From Herbiconiux sp. A18JL235 (GTDB taxonomy: Bacteria; Actinomycetota; Actinomycetes; Actinomycetales; Microbacteriaceae), in assembly GCF_040939305.1 (NCBI RefSeq), contig NZ_CP162511.1, positions 558,001 through 622,000 of the forward strand: a stretch of DNA of 64,000 nucleotides, given 5' to 3'. A model generated the notes under the pieces. It was not told the origin of the DNA and made no database searches. It worked only from the letters and a program-made list of their open reading frames with translations. Position numbers and translations under genes: made by a program. This document shows positions 1 through 8,078 of the stretch, one piece after another (within the stretch, counting starts at the first letter, position 1; every line of letters begins with the position of its first letter).

Positions 1-673
1 CGTCGGCCCGGAGCGCACGATCGGATGCGTCATCGAGATCACGTCGATGATGTTCGAACCCGGTGTGGTGCAACGCCACTCCGCCCACGACCGCAGCTGG
101 TTCGCCGTCGGCAGCATCGACCCTGCGACTGCCGATCGGGTCGGTGAGGTGACGGCGCTGCTCGAGCACGTGGGGTCGGTCGAGGTGGTCGACGACATCC
201 GGGCGGCCAAGTGGATGAAGCTCGTGAGCAACGCCACGACGCTCGTGACCACCGGAATCCTCGGGCTCCCGATGGTGGAGGCGGCGGCCATCCCGGAGAT
301 GCGCGCACTCATGCTGCGTTCGGGCGAGGAGGCGCTCGCCGCCACGACAGCGCTCGGGAACCCCGTGCTCCCGATCTTCGGCCTCACCCCGGAGGCGGTC
401 GAAGACCCCGCCACCGTGGTCGAGACGCTGCTCGACACCCTGCTCGGCGGCTTCGTCATGCCCGACTCCAAGACGACGGTCCTGCAGGACTGGATGAAGG
501 GCAGGCGCAGCGAGGTCGACGAGCTGAACGGCCTGGTCGCCCGCACCCTGCGCGAGCACGGGCAGGCGGCACCGGTGAACGAGGCGGTCGTCGAGCTCGC
601 CCACCGCATCGAGCGGGGCGAGCTCGAGCCCGGGCCGCACAACCTCGAGCTGCTGCTCGAGCTCGCGGGCTGA
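1..673 (+). CDS. Ketopantoate-reductase-family oxidoreductase, 5' end cut by window edge
   Basis: The reading frame is open from base 2, so the N-terminal Rossmann part lies outside the window. What remains (about 223 residues) is the end of the nucleotide domain and the whole helical C-terminal domain of the ApbA/PanE family. The segment AAKWMKLVSNAT holds the lysine and asparagine expected at the active site, and KGRRSEVDELNG matches the family's KGR-x-x-E-x-D-x-x-N-G signature. It is clearly paralogous to the convergent gene at 686-1729. In a catabolic cluster with several other dehydrogenases it more likely oxidises or reduces a pathway intermediate than makes pantoate; this is inference from context. 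The family call is firm, the substrate unknown. Confidence 0.85.
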   Translation, partial: VGPERTIGCVIEITSMMFEPGVVQRHSAHDRSWFAVGSIDPATADRVGEVTALLEHVGSVEVVDDIRAAKWMKLVSNATTLVTTGILGLPMVEAAAIPEMRALMLRSGEEALAATTALGNPVLPIFGLTPEAVEDPATVVETLLDTLLGGFVMPDSKTTVLQDWMKGRRSEVDELNGLVARTLREHGQAAPVNEAVVELAHRIERGELEPGPHNLELLLELAG

Positions 674-685
674 GGGCCACCCCGC

Positions 686-1729
686 TCAGACGCGGGTCGC
701 CGCCAGAGCGTCGACGAGCAGGGTCGAGTTCGCCGGGTCGGGCGTGAGCTCACCGCGCTCGATGCGCTCCGCGATGGCAAGGATCGCCTCGTTCACCGGC
801 ACCGCGACGCCGAGTTCGCGGGCCCGGGCCACGATGTAGCCGTTGAAGGCGTCGAGCTCGGCGCGGCGACCCTTGTCCCAGTCCTGCAGCACGGCCACCC
901 GGGTGTCGGGAAGGGAATACGACTCGAGCACCGACTCGAGCAGGTCGATGCCGTAGCGGTCGTCGCCCGGCACATCGGCCTCGGTCTTGCCGAAGATCGG
1001 CACCATGGCGATGCCGAGGGCCGTCGCCACCCGGTAGGCCTCGCGCGACGCCTCGTCCATCACCGGGCGAACCCCCTCGATGCCCGCCGCGGTCAGCAGC
1101 GGCACGTTGAGGATGGCGGAGGGCAGCATCTCGGGGATGTTGGCGATGAGCTTCATCCACTTCGACGCCCTGATGTCGGGCGAGACCGAGATGCTCCCGG
1201 CGTGCCCGAGCGCCTCCACGACGTGCTCGAGAGCCGGGGTGCGAGCGCCGCTCAGGGTACCCACCGTGAGCCAGGTGCCCGCGGGAGCCACCTGGCGCAC
1301 CACGACACCCGGGGTGAACATGTTCGCGGCGATGCCCAGCACGGCGCCCACCGTGCGCTCGGCCCCCACGACATCGGAGACGGCGTCGATGGTCATGCCG
1401 TTCTGCAGCCCCACCACCACCGAGTCCTCCCGCAGCAGTGGCTTGATGAGCTCGGTCACCCAGCGGGTGTCGTAGCTCTTCACGGAGACGAAGACGATGT
1501 CGAAGGGCTCGCGCAGCTCGGCGACCTGGCAGAAGTGGTAGGCCGACACCGGGGTGATCTCGGTGGAGCCGTCGGGCAGATGCACGGTGAGGCCGTGCTC
1601 GCGCATCGCCTCCACATGGGCCGGCCACTGCTCGATGAAGGTCACGTCGAGGCCGGCGCGGACCATGTCGGCTCCCATCGAGGCGCCGTTGGCTCCCGTT
1701 CCGACAACTGCGATCCTGCGTGCGCTCAT
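686..1729 (-). CDS. Ketopantoate-reductase-family oxidoreductase
   Basis: A 347-residue ApbA/PanE-type NAD(P)H-dependent dehydrogenase. The N-terminus has the dinucleotide-binding glycines (VVGTGANGASMG, about residues 6-17). The middle carries RASKWMKLIANI with the catalytic lysine, and the C-terminal domain has KGRRAELDAFNG. The start at 1729 is preferred because the nucleotide fold begins right after it; a longer frame exists to 1789 but runs through the predicted promoter. A GAGGGAG Shine-Dalgarno-like run lies 11 bases upstream. It faces the paralogous gene at 1-673 tail to tail with only 12 bases between stops. A role in the same oxidative pathway is inferred; true panE function is not excluded but panB/panC are not nearby. 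Confidence 0.85.
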   Translation of the reverse strand: MSARRIAVVGTGANGASMGADMVRAGLDVTFIEQWPAHVEAMREHGLTVHLPDGSTEITPVSAYHFCQVAELREPFDIVFVSVKSYDTRWVTELIKPLLREDSVVVGLQNGMTIDAVSDVVGAERTVGAVLGIAANMFTPGVVVRQVAPAGTWLTVGTLSGARTPALEHVVEALGHAGSISVSPDIRASKWMKLIANIPEMLPSAILNVPLLTAAGIEGVRPVMDEASREAYRVATALGIAMVPIFGKTEADVPGDDRYGIDLLESVLESYSLPDTRVAVLQDWDKGRRAELDAFNGYIVARARELGVAVPVNEAILAIAERIERGELTPDPANSTLLVDALAATRV

Positions 1730-1750
1730 AGCCACCACAACTCCCTCGGT

Positions 1751-1793
1751 GTGTTCAAACAGACTAAACACTATCGTATGGGTGTTCAATCAG
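1751..1793 (-). promoter_or_regulatory. Promoter of the minus-strand reductase with 31-bp-spaced direct repeats
   Basis: On the minus strand TTGAAC (1789-1784) and TAGTCT (1766-1761) are separated by 17 bases, a plausible sigma-70-type promoter for the gene starting at 1729. On the plus strand the 12-mers GTGTTCAAACAG (1751-1762) and GTGTTCAATCAG (1782-1793) differ at one base and lie exactly 31 bp apart, close to three helical turns. They overlap the -35 and flank the -10, as regulator half-sites would. The regulator is not known. Confidence 0.5.
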
Positions 1794-1852
1794 GCTGTCG
1801 ATAGCCAGCGGGTGCCGGTCCGTGATTTGCTAGACCCGAACGGAGGACGACG

Positions 1853-2398
1853 ATGACCCCGACCGACACCTTCTCGAGCGACCGCCTGGGCGACCGGCTT
1901 GAGATCCAGCACCGGGTGCACCAGTTCTGCCGGGCCATCGACCGGCTCGACCTCGAGATGCTGCGCGAGGTCTACCACGACGACGCGCACGACGACCACG
2001 GCTCCTACCAGGGCGGGGTCGACGGCCTCATCGAGTGGATCGGCGAGCGCCACCGCGCCATCGGCTTCTCCTCGCACCACGTCACCAACACCTTCATCGA
2101 GTTCGCCGACGACGACTCCGCCTTCGTCGAGACCTACTTCCTCGCCTGGCAGAGCGTGAGCCCCGGCACCGGCGCCGCGGTCGACGGCGGGGGGAGCCAA
2201 GAGGCCATCTCGTCGGGTCGTTACGCCGACCACTTCGTGCGCAAGGAAGGCCGATGGGCCATCCAGTCGCGCATCGCCATTCCGGGATCGTTGCTGGCCA
2301 TGACCGAGCGCCTCGCGCCTGCCGGCGCCCCCGAGCGGGGCTCCCGCACCCCCGACGACCCGGCCGAGCGGCTCCGCGCCCAACTGGGCCTCGCCTAG
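1853..2398 (+). CDS. SnoaL-like / NTF2-fold protein
   Basis: A 181-residue protein with the alpha+beta cone of the SnoaL-like group: an N-terminal helix (IQHRVHQFCRAIDRLDLEMLREVYHDDAHDDHG), then strands including SHHVTNTFIEF and AFVETYFLAWQSV. Members act as small isomerases, dehydratases or lyases, or as partners of ring-hydroxylating enzymes. Residues D30, H42 and D43-D46 form an acidic/His patch typical of catalytically active relatives. GGAGGACGACG precedes the ATG. The gene lies between two oxidoreductase genes and a LacI regulator, so it probably acts on a pathway intermediate, for instance a dehydration or isomerisation step. The fold is well supported, the reaction is not. Confidence 0.75.
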   Translation: MTPTDTFSSDRLGDRLEIQHRVHQFCRAIDRLDLEMLREVYHDDAHDDHGSYQGGVDGLIEWIGERHRAIGFSSHHVTNTFIEFADDDSAFVETYFLAWQSVSPGTGAAVDGGGSQEAISSGRYADHFVRKEGRWAIQSRIAIPGSLLAMTERLAPAGAPERGSRTPDDPAERLRAQLGLA

Positions 2399-2485
2399 CG
2401 CGGCCGGGCCGCCCCTCCCGTCACGCGGGCGAACTTCTCGTGCAACAATCAGCACACCCGTGTTTGCGCAAGGAGGGCACCTGGT

Positions 2486-3520
2486 ATGGCGACCAAACGA
2501 CCGACGATCGTCGACGTCGCCAAGAAGGCCGGGGTGTCGAAGTCGCTCGTGTCGCTCGTGATGCGCGAAGCGCCCGGGGTGAGCGACGAACGGCGCGCGA
2601 TGGTGCTGCGAGCCGCCGACGAACTCGGCTACCGCGTCAACTTCGCGGCCCGCTCCCTCACCGCCAATCCCCGTTCCGGCAAGCTCGTCGGCTTCGTCAT
2701 CCGCGACCTCGAGCAGCCCTGGGCGTCCGACGTGGTCGACATCATCAAGCCGATCATCGAAGACGCCGGCTATACGGTGCTGCTCACCCTGTTCTCGCCC
2801 ACGAACGGCAGCCGACGTCTCGATTTCTCGGCGCTCGACGTGCTGCGAGACCTGCGGGTGACCGGGCTGGTGTTCATCGGGTCGATGCACGATCATCCGG
2901 CGCTCAACCGGGTCGACTTCGCGCGGGCGGTGGTCTATTCCGGCTGGGGCCCCGACGGGCCGACGGCCGACGCCGTGCGGGGCAATGACCAGCTGGGCCT
3001 GCAGCTCGTGGTCGACCACCTGGTGGGTCTCGGCCATCGCCGCATCGTCCACGTCTCGGGAATCCCCGGCGCCGTCGCCACCGATCGGGCCGACGGCTAC
3101 CGCAAGGCGATGCAGCGCCACGGGCTCCGCGAGCATCTGTCGGTCATCCAGGCCGATTACACCATCAGCGCCGGTCATGCGGCAGCGATGCATCTGCTGC
3201 GTGACAACCCGGAGCCCCCCACCGCCATCACCTGCGCCGACGACATGTCGGCGATGGGTGTGATGTCGGCAGTCGCCCACCTCGGCCTCGACGTGGCGGT
3301 GACGGGGTACGACAACATCGCCATGTCTGCCCTCAGCCAGATCGACCTCACCACGGTCGACCAGAACAACGCCGAGATGGCCGAGCGTTCGGCCCGGGCG
3401 CTGCTCGCCAGGCTCGAGCAACCGGGCGCGCCGTTCATGACCGACGTCGTGCGGCCGCGTCTGGTGGTACGGGGCTCGAGCTTCAGGGGAGTGAGCGCTT
3501 CCGGGACCTCATCCGCGTAG
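2486..3520 (+). CDS. LacI-family transcriptional regulator
   Basis: A 344-residue repressor-type protein. Residues 5-50 form the LacI helix-turn-helix and hinge helix (PTIVDVAKKAGVSKSLVSLVMRE, then ELGYRVNFAARSLT), followed by a periplasmic-binding-protein-like sensor domain (GFVIRDLEQPWASDVVDIIKPII to the C-terminus) that normally binds a sugar or sugar derivative. AAGGAGG lies nine bases before the ATG. It is the only regulator in the 1-12112 cluster and is the natural candidate to control the importer operon at 5467, whose promoter carries a tandem 12-mer. Its last codons overlap the convergent gene at 3509-4384 by 12 bases. The family is certain; effector and operator are inferred. Confidence 0.93.
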   Translation: MATKRPTIVDVAKKAGVSKSLVSLVMREAPGVSDERRAMVLRAADELGYRVNFAARSLTANPRSGKLVGFVIRDLEQPWASDVVDIIKPIIEDAGYTVLLTLFSPTNGSRRLDFSALDVLRDLRVTGLVFIGSMHDHPALNRVDFARAVVYSGWGPDGPTADAVRGNDQLGLQLVVDHLVGLGHRRIVHVSGIPGAVATDRADGYRKAMQRHGLREHLSVIQADYTISAGHAAAMHLLRDNPEPPTAITCADDMSAMGVMSAVAHLGLDVAVTGYDNIAMSALSQIDLTTVDQNNAEMAERSARALLARLEQPGAPFMTDVVRPRLVVRGSSFRGVSASGTSSA

Positions 3521-4384
3521 TGCTTCGTCGGCCCTGGCGAACTCGCCGAGCGTGGCCGATCGGGCGGCGTCGAGCGCCTCGTCGAGTCTGCGGGAGCGGT
3601 GGGCCGCGGAGAGGATCTCGACTCCCCACGGGCCGTCGAAACCGAGGCCGCGGATGACGTTGATGAAGCCTGCGACGTCCCATTCGCCCTCGCCGGGCAG
3701 CATCCGCTCGTCGACCGTGTCGATCCAGAGGTCGGCCGGCTGCGCCGCCCGGGCATCGTTCAGCTCGACGGCGAACAGGGTGGCCGGGTCGACGAAGCCC
3801 GTGAGCTCGTCGATCGGCGTTCCGCCGCGGTAGACGTGCCAGATGTCGATGCACAGCCCGGCCGCCGGATGCGCGACCTCGCTGAGGAAGCGCTGCCCGG
3901 CCTCGATGGTCGAGAAGTTCGTCATCGGCAGCGCCTCCAGCGCCAGGCGGGTTCCTGCATCGGCGGCCTCCTCGGCCAGCTTCCTGAACTCGCGCACGAG
4001 CAGCTCGTCGTCGACGACCCCGCCCGAGAAGTCGCCCGCACACTTGATGTGGAGGGGCGACAGCGCTCGTGCGGCCTCGAACAACTCGCCCCGCATTGCG
4101 TCGGAGACGACGCGGCGGTCGCCGTCGGTCCACCAGTCGCCGAGGAACTCGAGCTCGAGGTAGCGGAGGCCGGCGTCGTCGAGGGCGCCCCTGATGTCGG
4201 CGTAGTCGAGGGTGGTCAGAGCAGTCTTGAGGTCGGCGTGCACCAGCCCGAAACCCGACCATCCGGCGGCGCCGGCGGCGCGGATGCGGTCGAGGAGCGC
4301 GAACGGGCTGGTCTCGTCGCCTCGTTGCGGGGCGGCATCGCCGGCCGTGGTCCAGCAGGATGCGATGAGCTCGGGCTCTGGCAT
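3509..4384 (-). CDS. Sugar phosphate isomerase/epimerase-like TIM-barrel protein
   Basis: A 291-residue protein of the AP-endonuclease-2/xylose-isomerase-like TIM-barrel family (IolE/IolI-like). The expected metal ligands appear in order along the barrel strands: ALEALP (Glu), LCIDIWH (Asp and His), AVELND (Glu/Asp) and GVEIL (Glu). Such proteins isomerise, epimerise or dehydrate keto-sugars and cyclitols. The ATG at 4384 is chosen because GAGGA lies eight bases upstream and the family alignment begins there; a longer frame to 4456 would run through the promoter. It is transcribed divergently from the SDR gene at 4582, with which it shares a promoter region. The family is firm; the substrate is unknown. 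Confidence 0.85.
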   Translation of the reverse strand: MPEPELIASCWTTAGDAAPQRGDETSPFALLDRIRAAGAAGWSGFGLVHADLKTALTTLDYADIRGALDDAGLRYLELEFLGDWWTDGDRRVVSDAMRGELFEAARALSPLHIKCAGDFSGGVVDDELLVREFRKLAEEAADAGTRLALEALPMTNFSTIEAGQRFLSEVAHPAAGLCIDIWHVYRGGTPIDELTGFVDPATLFAVELNDARAAQPADLWIDTVDERMLPGEGEWDVAGFINVIRGLGFDGPWGVEILSAAHRSRRLDEALDAARSATLGEFARADEALRG

Positions 4385-4427
4385 GGAATCTCCTCGTCGT
4401 TGAGTCCGGGTGAAACGAATGCCCCTC

Positions 4428-4479
4428 AATGTATTTCCAGACTGCACAGTTGACAAGCTCAGTTGAACGATGATGCAAT
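4428..4479. promoter_or_regulatory. Divergent promoters sharing one -35 octamer
   Basis: The octamer GTTGACAA (4449-4456) reads as -35 on both strands. Rightward: TTGACA (4450-4455), 18 bases, TGCAAT (4474-4479), driving the SDR at 4582. Leftward: TTGTCA (4456-4451), 17 bases, TACATT (4433-4428), driving the TIM-barrel gene at 4384. The two polymerase sites would be mutually exclusive. Transcription starts are predicted, not shown. Confidence 0.55.
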
Positions 4480-4581
4480 CCTCACGCCGGGGCCCGACGG
4501 GTCGGCGACTCCCGCCGAGAGCGACGTCCCGGCCTCAGCGGGCCCGTGCAGCGGGCCCTTCGATGACGAAGGAGACATGAG

Positions 4582-5376
4582 ATGGATCTCGGACTTGCAG
4601 GCAAGACGGCGTACGTGACCGGCGCGGCCACAGGCATCGGGCGGGCGACAGTCGAGGCGCTCGCCGCAGAGGGTGCGGCGGTCTACGCCGTCGACATCCA
4701 GGGCCAGACGCTGAGCGCCTACGTCGACGAGCTCGAGTCGGGCGAGGTGGCGGTCGGCGAGTTCGACTTGTCGACCGAGGCGGGCGTCGACGCGGCGGCC
4801 GACGCCATGCTCGGTCATTTCGGCTCGGCACCCGACATCCTGGTCAACAACGTCGGGGCGGGCAAGATGCTCGGCTTCGAGGAGATCGACGATGCGCTCT
4901 GGCACCGCACCCTCGAGCTCAACCTGTTCGCCATGGTGCGCACCTGCCGCGTGGTCGTGCCCCGCATGGCGGAGCGCGGCGGGGCGGTCGTGAACGTCGC
5001 CTCCGACCTGGCACGCCAGGCGGAGCCGGTGATCGTCGACTACGCCGCGAGCAAGTCGGCGATGCTGAGTGTCAGCAAGTCGCTCGCTCTCACCTATGCA
5101 CCCTCGGTGCGGGTCAACTCCGTCTGCCCCGGCCCCATCTGGACCCCGTTCTGGTACGCGCCAGGCGGGTTCGCCGAGACCATGGAGAAGACCTACGGGG
5201 CCGAGGGGCAGGAGGCCATCGATGCCTTCATCGCCGACCGCGGCATCCCGCTCGGCCGAATGGGCCTCCCCGAGGAGGTCGCCCGCACGATCGTGTTCCT
5301 GGCCTCGCCCGCGGCTTCGTACACGACAGGTTCGGTGTATGGCGTCGACGGTGGCACGATCCGTGCCACCGCGTGA
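4582..5376 (+). CDS. SDR-family NAD(P)-dependent oxidoreductase
   Basis: A 264-residue classical short-chain dehydrogenase. It shows the cofactor motif TGAATGIGRA (about residues 14-23), the structural NNVG, and the catalytic serine followed by YAASK (VNVASDLARQ...VDYAASKSAML), with the usual C-terminal VDGG. SDRs of this type oxidise secondary alcohols to ketones, or the reverse. AAGGAG ends seven bases before the ATG. It is transcribed away from the TIM-barrel gene and stands just upstream of the ABC operon at 5467, separated from it by that operon's own promoter. In context it probably oxidises the imported compound or a product of it. Family certain, substrate unknown. Confidence 0.92.
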   Translation: MDLGLAGKTAYVTGAATGIGRATVEALAAEGAAVYAVDIQGQTLSAYVDELESGEVAVGEFDLSTEAGVDAAADAMLGHFGSAPDILVNNVGAGKMLGFEEIDDALWHRTLELNLFAMVRTCRVVVPRMAERGGAVVNVASDLARQAEPVIVDYAASKSAMLSVSKSLALTYAPSVRVNSVCPGPIWTPFWYAPGGFAETMEKTYGAEGQEAIDAFIADRGIPLGRMGLPEEVARTIVFLASPAASYTTGSVYGVDGGTIRATA

Positions 5377-5383
5377 TCGGGAC

Positions 5384-5423
5384 TTGACACGACGAGAATG
5401 GAACGGTCTACTGGAACGGTCTA
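5384..5423 (+). promoter_or_regulatory. Promoter of the importer/dehydrogenase operon with tandem 12-mer
   Basis: TTGACA (5384-5389) and TCTACT (5407-5412) are 17 bases apart. An identical 12-mer TGGAACGGTCTA occurs twice in tandem (5399-5410 and 5412-5423, period 13), covering the -10 and the start region. Binding there would block transcription; the LacI protein encoded at 2486-3520 is the obvious candidate, though direct repeats are not the classic LacI palindrome. Confidence 0.6.
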
Positions 5424-5466
5424 TTCAGGCCCGACCCTGTCGCACCACGAACAAAGGAGTTCACGG

Positions 5467-6534
5467 ATGAACCATGCACGACGCCACCGGCCCCGCCGCA
5501 TCGCCCCGGTGCTGCTCACCGCAGCGCTCGTCCCCGCCGTCCTGGCAGGCTGCAGCAACACGCCCATCGGAACCGGTGGGGGCTCGACCGCCTCCGGCGA
5601 CTCCGCCACGGTGGGCCTCGCCGGCTCGTTCCTCACCAACCCGTTCCAGGTGGTGCTGGTCGACGGCATCGGTGTCGACTCCGAGAAGATCGGGCTCGAC
5701 CTGCTGCCGGCCACCAACGCCGACGCCGATCCCGCCCAGCAGATCACCGACATCCAGAACCTGCTCGCCCAGAACGTCAACGGACTCATCGTGGTGCCGG
5801 TCGACTCGAGTGCGGTCATCCCGGGCATCGAACAGGCCAACAACCAGGGCGTGCCGGTGGTGACCGTCGACGTGGCCCCCAACGGAGGCGATGTCTACAT
5901 GGTCGTGCGTGCCGACAACTACTACATGGGCACCGCGGCGTGCGAAGCGATGGGCGAGGCGATCGGCGGAACGGGCACCGTGCTCAACCTGCAGGGCGAC
6001 CTGGCATCGGTGAACGGTCTCGACCGCTCCGACGGCTTCACCGACTGCATGACCGAGAAGTTCCCCGACGTCGAGGTCATCTCCCGCCCCACCAACTGGG
6101 TCGCCCAGGAAGCCGCCGACGCGGCACAGGCGGTCGCCTCGACCACCGACCTCGCCGGCATCTTCATGGCCAGCGACACCGTGATGGGTCCGAGCATCGC
6201 GCAGGTGCTGCAGACCCAGGGCAAGTGGACGACGTCAGACGACCCGAACCACATCTTCCTGGCCGCGATCGACGGCGGCAGCGAGGCGCTGCAGTTCGTG
6301 CGCGACGGCTATTTCGATGCCGTCGTGTCGCAGCCGGCCGACCTGTACAGCAAGTACTCGACCCAGTACGTCAAGGACGCGATCGACGGCAAGACCTATG
6401 AGGCCGGCCCCACCGATCATGACAGCGAGATCGTCGAAGACGAGAACGGCATCCTCGAAGACCTGCTCCCCTCGCCCGTGGTGACGAAGGACAACGTCGA
6501 CGACCCCGCCCTCTGGGGCAACTCGCAGGGCTGA
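5467..6534 (+). CDS. Sugar-type ABC transporter substrate-binding lipoprotein
   Basis: A 355-residue exported binding protein of the ribose-type (Peripla_BP_4) family. It has an n-region rich in Arg/His, a hydrophobic core and the lipobox VLAGC, so it is expected to be anchored to the outer face of the membrane. The mature part has the two-lobe pattern (VGLAGSFLTNPF, LIVVPVDSSAVIPGIEQANNQGVPVVTVD, IFMASDTVMGPSIAQVL). The ATG at 5467 is preceded by AAGGAG at 5454-5459 and begins a normal signal peptide; an upstream in-frame extension is rejected. It is first in an operon with ATPase, permease and three dehydrogenases. Relatives bind pentoses, hexoses or cyclitols; the ligand here cannot be read from sequence. 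Confidence 0.92.
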   Translation: MNHARRHRPRRIAPVLLTAALVPAVLAGCSNTPIGTGGGSTASGDSATVGLAGSFLTNPFQVVLVDGIGVDSEKIGLDLLPATNADADPAQQITDIQNLLAQNVNGLIVVPVDSSAVIPGIEQANNQGVPVVTVDVAPNGGDVYMVVRADNYYMGTAACEAMGEAIGGTGTVLNLQGDLASVNGLDRSDGFTDCMTEKFPDVEVISRPTNWVAQEAADAAQAVASTTDLAGIFMASDTVMGPSIAQVLQTQGKWTTSDDPNHIFLAAIDGGSEALQFVRDGYFDAVVSQPADLYSKYSTQYVKDAIDGKTYEAGPTDHDSEIVEDENGILEDLLPSPVVTKDNVDDPALWGNSQG

Positions 6535-6557
6535 CGGACACCGGAGGAGGAGGCACG

Positions 6558-8078
6558 ATGACGACGACCGACGGCCGGGAGCGCCACGACATCGCCGTCC
6601 GCATCAGCGGGCTCACGAAGATCTACGGATCGACCCGCGCACTCGACGGCGTCGACCTCACGGTGGCCGTGGGGGAGTCGCGAGCGCTGCTCGGCCGCAA
6701 CGGCGCCGGCAAGTCCACCCTCATCGGCCTCCTCTCCGGGCTCGGCCGTGCCGACGGCGGCACCATCAGCGTGCTGGGCGCCGACGGTGCGATGGAGGGC
6801 GCGGGTTCTGACGCGATCGGCTGCGTCTATCAGAAGTCGACCCTCATCCCCGGCCTCACCGCCGCCGAGAACATCTGGCTCGGACGGTACCCGACCGACC
6901 GGCTCGGCGGCGTGGCCTGGGGCAGGCTGATGGCGGATGCGCGTTCCCTGCTCGACGAGTGGGGGATCGGAAGGGTCGCCGATCGGGTGGCCGATCAACT
7001 CGAACCGGTCGAGCGCAAGATCGTCGAGATCTGTCGTGCCCTCTCGCAGGGGCCCAAGGTGCTGCTGCTCGACGAGCCGACCGCCGGTCTCGACGAGGGC
7101 GGCAGCCAGGAGCTGTTCGCCAAGATCGCTGAGGCCAGGCGACGGGGTGTGACCGTCATCTACGTCTCCCACCACCTCGAGGAGGTGTTCGAGGTCTGCG
7201 ACTCCGTCACCATCCTCCGCGACGGCACGGATGTGCTGCACGCGCCGGTCTCCGAGATGACGATCGATTCGATCGTCGATGCCATGGTCGGGCCCGCCCT
7301 CACCGATTCCCTCGCCGCCGACCCGGCAGCGCGGCGCCGCGCCGAGCTCGGCGAGACCGTCCTCGCGGTCGAGGGCGTCTCGGTCGACGGGGCGGTCGAT
7401 GGATCCGACCTCGTGCTCCGCCGGGGGGAATGCCTCGGTCTCACGGGGCTCGACGGTGCAGGTCACGTGCAGCTCGCCGAGGCCATCGCCGGCCTCACCG
7501 TCCCCACCGCGGGCGTCATCACCCTGGAGGGACGCCGAATCTCCACCTCCTCGATCGGGGCGAACATCCGTGCCGGAATCGGCTACGTTCCCGAAGACCG
7601 GCACGAGAGCGGGTTCATCCCGGCGCTCAGCGTCGAGGAGAACGCCACCATGACGATCTTCGACCGCATCCGCAACCGCGCCGGCCTCATCAGCGGGTCG
7701 CGGCGGCGACAGTACTACGACCGCCTCCAGGCGGCCTGGAGCATCAAGGCGGCCGGCCCGACCCAGCCGATCGAAGAGCTGAGCGGCGGCAACCAGCAGA
7801 AGGTGGTCCTCGCGCGTGCCCTCGCATCCGACCCGGCCGTGCTGGTGCTCATCAACCCCACAGCCGGCGTCGACGTCTCAGCGAAGGCCTCGATCTACGA
7901 ATCGATCGCCGAGCTCACGGCGGCCGGACGCTCGGTCATCGTCGTGTCGAGCGACGACGCCGATCTCGCCGTCTGCGATCGCGTGCTGGTGATGTTCAAG
8001 GGCCGCGTGCACGCCCAGCTCCCGGCGGGCTGGGACGAACGAGAGCTCGTCGCCGCCGTGCAAGGGGAAGCAGCATGA
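6558..8078 (+). CDS. Sugar ABC transporter ATPase (RbsA/XylG type, two nucleotide-binding domains)
   Basis: A 506-residue double ATPase. Domain 1 has Walker A GRNGAGKST (46-54) and the B motif LLLDEPT, with LSQG as its signature loop. Domain 2 has a canonical LSGGNQQK signature but a degenerate Walker A (GLDGAGHVQ) and B motif (VLINPTAGVD), the usual asymmetry of ribose-type importers. It starts 23 bases after the binding-protein stop and overlaps the permease gene by four bases (ATGA). It energises import by the permease encoded next. Length and motif order match the family well. Confidence 0.95.
   Translation: MTTTDGRERHDIAVRISGLTKIYGSTRALDGVDLTVAVGESRALLGRNGAGKSTLIGLLSGLGRADGGTISVLGADGAMEGAGSDAIGCVYQKSTLIPGLTAAENIWLGRYPTDRLGGVAWGRLMADARSLLDEWGIGRVADRVADQLEPVERKIVEICRALSQGPKVLLLDEPTAGLDEGGSQELFAKIAEARRRGVTVIYVSHHLEEVFEVCDSVTILRDGTDVLHAPVSEMTIDSIVDAMVGPALTDSLAADPAARRRAELGETVLAVEGVSVDGAVDGSDLVLRRGECLGLTGLDGAGHVQLAEAIAGLTVPTAGVITLEGRRISTSSIGANIRAGIGYVPEDRHESGFIPALSVEENATMTIFDRIRNRAGLISGSRRRQYYDRLQAAWSIKAAGPTQPIEELSGGNQQKVVLARALASDPAVLVLINPTAGVDVSAKASIYESIAELTAAGRSVIVVSSDDADLAVCDRVLVMFKGRVHAQLPAGWDERELVAAVQGEAA

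Noticed and set aside
1790..3421. 543-codon minus-strand frame opposite the SnoaL-like and LacI genes
   Set aside because: It is antisense to two well-supported genes and has a biased His/Arg/Asp/Gly composition.
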